Below, piece after piece: positions 6,385-7,072 of a stretch of DNA of 7,072 nucleotides. Location: NCBI GenBank assembly GCA_031267345.1, contig JAIRZG010000174.1, forward strand, positions 1 through 7,072, given 5' to 3'. Under the pieces are notes generated by a model. That model was given only the letters and a program-made list of their open reading frames with translations, was not told the origin of the DNA and did not search any database. Origin of the DNA: Zoogloeaceae bacterium (GTDB lineage: Bacteria > Pseudomonadota > Gammaproteobacteria > Burkholderiales > Rhodocyclaceae). Within the stretch, counting starts at the first letter, position 1; each line of letters starts with the position of its first letter. A program made the translations under genes and the position numbers.

Positions 6385-6879
6385 TCATGGGCAACACGGA
6401 GAAGGCAGGGAAATGACCGCCTTCCTGATACCAGAAAAAGTAACGTATTTTACGCAGCTCGCATTCATGTCGAACCTGAATTCCAGAGCGCATGACAGCG
6501 CGCCGCCAAGGTAGCCGACTGCGGGAAAGCCAACGTACCCGTCGGCGTGTTCGAGGTTCTCTTTCATGCTGAAAACATTTTTGCTGATCGCGCCGGTTGA
6601 GGTGATTTCGCCGTCTTTGAGGGTAAGGGTGAAAGCAGGTGTGCCCATGACGTAATCTTCGTGCAGAAATCTCTGGGCAATATTCTTGATTTCTTCGGTC
6701 TTGACCAGCGCAACGGCAGCATAGGTTCCCGTCATCTGCTGGCAGCGTGCGGGAATTTCCGCGCGTGGGGCGGGAGAATCGGCGGCTTCCATGTCGGGTT
6801 CTTCGGCGCGGAGGGCGGAATTTCCGAGCAGGAACGCGAACAGGGCAAGGCAGACGATGCGTGTTGAAGGGCAGGTCAT
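6385..6879 (-). CDS. Exported protein of unknown function, probably frameshifted near its 3' end
   Basis: I do not recognise the family. As read it is 164 residues: a likely signal peptide (MTCPSTRIVCLALFAFLLGNSALRA, then EEPD), an acidic/proline linker, and a compact domain from about residue 45 (CQQMTGTYAAVALVKTEEI...). There is no lipobox. The start at 6879 fits the signal peptide and the promoter at 6914-6922; the frame stays open to 7056 only because of upstream non-coding sequence. After Phe148 the reading frame ends in an unconvincing tail rich in Ser, Pro and Cys (SGIRKAVISLPSPCCP). The -1 frame instead gives FWYQEGGHFPAFSVLPMKKID and stops at 6371-6373, four bases before hrcA. One extra T in the T5 run (6435-6439) would join the two into a natural-looking 169-residue protein. 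The gene probably heads an hrcA-hemH operon. Confidence 0.72.
   Translation of the reverse strand: MTCPSTRIVCLALFAFLLGNSALRAEEPDMEAADSPAPRAEIPARCQQMTGTYAAVALVKTEEIKNIAQRFLHEDYVMGTPAFTLTLKDGEITSTGAISKNVFSMKENLEHADGYVGFPAVGYLGGALSCALEFRFDMNASCVKYVTFSGIRKAVISLPSPCCP
6435..6439 (-). other. Probable frameshift site (T5 run on the coding strand)
   Basis: The coding strand reads GTT ACT TTT TCT GGT. A sixth T would give GTT ACT TTT TTC TGG TAT CAG and continue to a TAA at 6371-6373. The extended frame looks far more protein-like than the frame as read. This could be a sequencing or assembly error at a homopolymer, a true mutation, or ribosomal slippage. The run does not form a canonical X-XXY-YYZ slippery heptamer. 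Confidence 0.55.
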
Positions 6880-6913
6880 GGTTTTCCGGTTTCGATGGCG
6901 GACAGGGCTTTGC

Positions 6914-6922
6914 ATCATAACA
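6914..6922 (-). promoter_or_regulatory. Extended -10 promoter of the exported-protein/hrcA/hemH unit
   Basis: The minus strand reads TGTTATGAT, an extended -10 (TG, one base, then TATGAT, 5 of 6 to TATAAT). No good -35 is seen, which is common for extended -10 promoters. Transcription would start near 6907, about 28 bases before the chosen ATG at 6879, which argues against the two ATG codons around 6913-6918 as starts. Confidence 0.45.
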
Positions 6923-6935
6923 TTCCCCGACAAAT

Positions 6936-6964
6936 TTGCCTGCCGCGCGGCGGACGTATAGAAT
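6936..6964 (+). promoter_or_regulatory. Promoter of the divergent right-edge gene
   Basis: TTGCCT (6936-6941, 4 of 6 to TTGACA) and TAGAAT (6959-6964) are separated by 17 bases on the plus strand. Transcription would start around 6971, giving a leader of about 80 bases before the ATG at 7055. It lies back to back with the leftward promoter at 6914-6922. Confidence 0.6.
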
Positions 6965-6971
6965 GGCGGCT

Positions 6972-7034
6972 CGCGCCTTTCTACAACAAGGCGTGTGGCG
7001 TTAGCAGATGCCCCGAAAGGGGTTTTATTTTTGA
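6972..7034 (+). promoter_or_regulatory. Structured 5' leader, attenuator-like
   Basis: Three hairpins can be drawn. The first pairs CGCGCCTT (6972-6979) with AAGGCGTG (6988-6995), including one G-U pair. The second pairs GGCGT (6997-7001) with ATGCC (7008-7012). The third is CCCC-GAAA-GGGG (7011-7022) followed by TTTTATTTTT, a short terminator-like element. The second and third share bases 7011-7012 and exclude each other, as in antiterminator/terminator pairs. I match it to no known riboswitch class. The terminator stem is only 4-5 bp, so the function is uncertain. Confidence 0.4.
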
Positions 7035-7041
7035 TCGAAAG

Positions 7042-7047
7042 AAAGGA
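7042..7047 (+). promoter_or_regulatory. Ribosome binding site of the right-edge gene
   Basis: AAAGGA lies 7 bases before the ATG at 7055-7057, the same motif and spacing as proposed for iorA. It supports the ATG as a real start although only six codons are visible. Confidence 0.7.
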
Positions 7048-7054
7048 TAAACAC

Positions 7055-7072
7055 ATGGATCGTTACGCTATT
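7055..7072 (+). CDS. 5' end of a gene cut by the window, possibly shikimate dehydrogenase
   Basis: Only MDRYAI is visible. A promoter, leader and good ribosome binding site precede it, so it is very likely a true gene start. The six residues resemble the beginning of proteobacterial AroE proteins (DRYAV/I followed by GNPI), which reduce 3-dehydroshikimate in aromatic amino acid synthesis. Six residues cannot establish a family, so I give no symbol. It is transcribed divergently from the exported-protein/hrcA/hemH unit, sharing the intergenic region 6880-7054. Confidence 0.55.

Noticed and set aside
5341..6495. Plus-strand open frame of 384 codons antisense to hrcA
   Set aside because: It mirrors the well-conserved hrcA coding sequence and shows no family motifs. 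It is a codon-bias shadow.
6880..7054. Possible CIRCE operator near hrcA (GTTAGCA at 7000-7006)
   Set aside because: Only part of one half-site (TTAGCA) is present, and there is no GAGTGCTAA partner at the required spacing.
6880..7056. Longer N-terminus for the exported protein, up to 7056
   Set aside because: It would run through both divergent promoters and the leader of the right-edge gene, and would place 59 residues before a clear signal peptide.

Overview
The window looks like ordinary chromosomal DNA from a moderately GC-rich proteobacterium, most likely a betaproteobacterium. The reasons are the hrcA-hemH pair, a short class I cytochrome c resembling the c-551/c-552 proteins of beta- and gammaproteobacteria, a proteobacterial-type GlmS, and repeated TAGAAT-like -10 boxes. 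This placement is inferred from remembered protein families; no search was run.

Layout: all six main genes read leftward on the minus strand. From right to left they are: a gene for an unrecognised exported protein (6879 to 6385 as read, probably to 6371 if a one-base frameshift is corrected); hrcA (heat-shock repressor); hemH (ferrochelatase), which overlaps hrcA by four bases; a small periplasmic cytochrome c gene with its own promoter and a strong terminator; a 231-bp spacer with an inverted repeat and a G-quadruplex-like G tract; glmS (glucosamine-6-phosphate synthase); and iorA (indolepyruvate:ferredoxin oxidoreductase alpha subunit), which runs off the left edge inside its last iron-sulfur motif. 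At the far right a divergent plus-strand gene begins. Only six codons are visible, preceded by a good promoter and a structured leader of about 80 bases.

How the genes relate: the exported-protein gene, hrcA and hemH look like one transcription unit with tight spacing and weak or absent ribosome binding sites for hrcA and hemH, which suggests translational coupling. Ferrochelatase next to a c-type cytochrome gene is a plausible haem-related neighbourhood, but the cytochrome appears separately transcribed. glmS supplies amino sugar for the cell envelope. iorA follows it after 65 bases with no convincing terminator, so the two may be co-transcribed without a shared pathway.

Points most worth a second look: the apparent frameshift at an A5/T5 run just upstream of hrcA; the attenuator-like leader of the right-edge gene, with competing hairpins and a tiny reading frame ending Phe-Tyr-Phe; the TTG start plus C8 tract at the head of iorA; and the G-rich inverted repeat before glmS. 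I see no CRISPR array, transposase, tRNA, rRNA or clear defence system.
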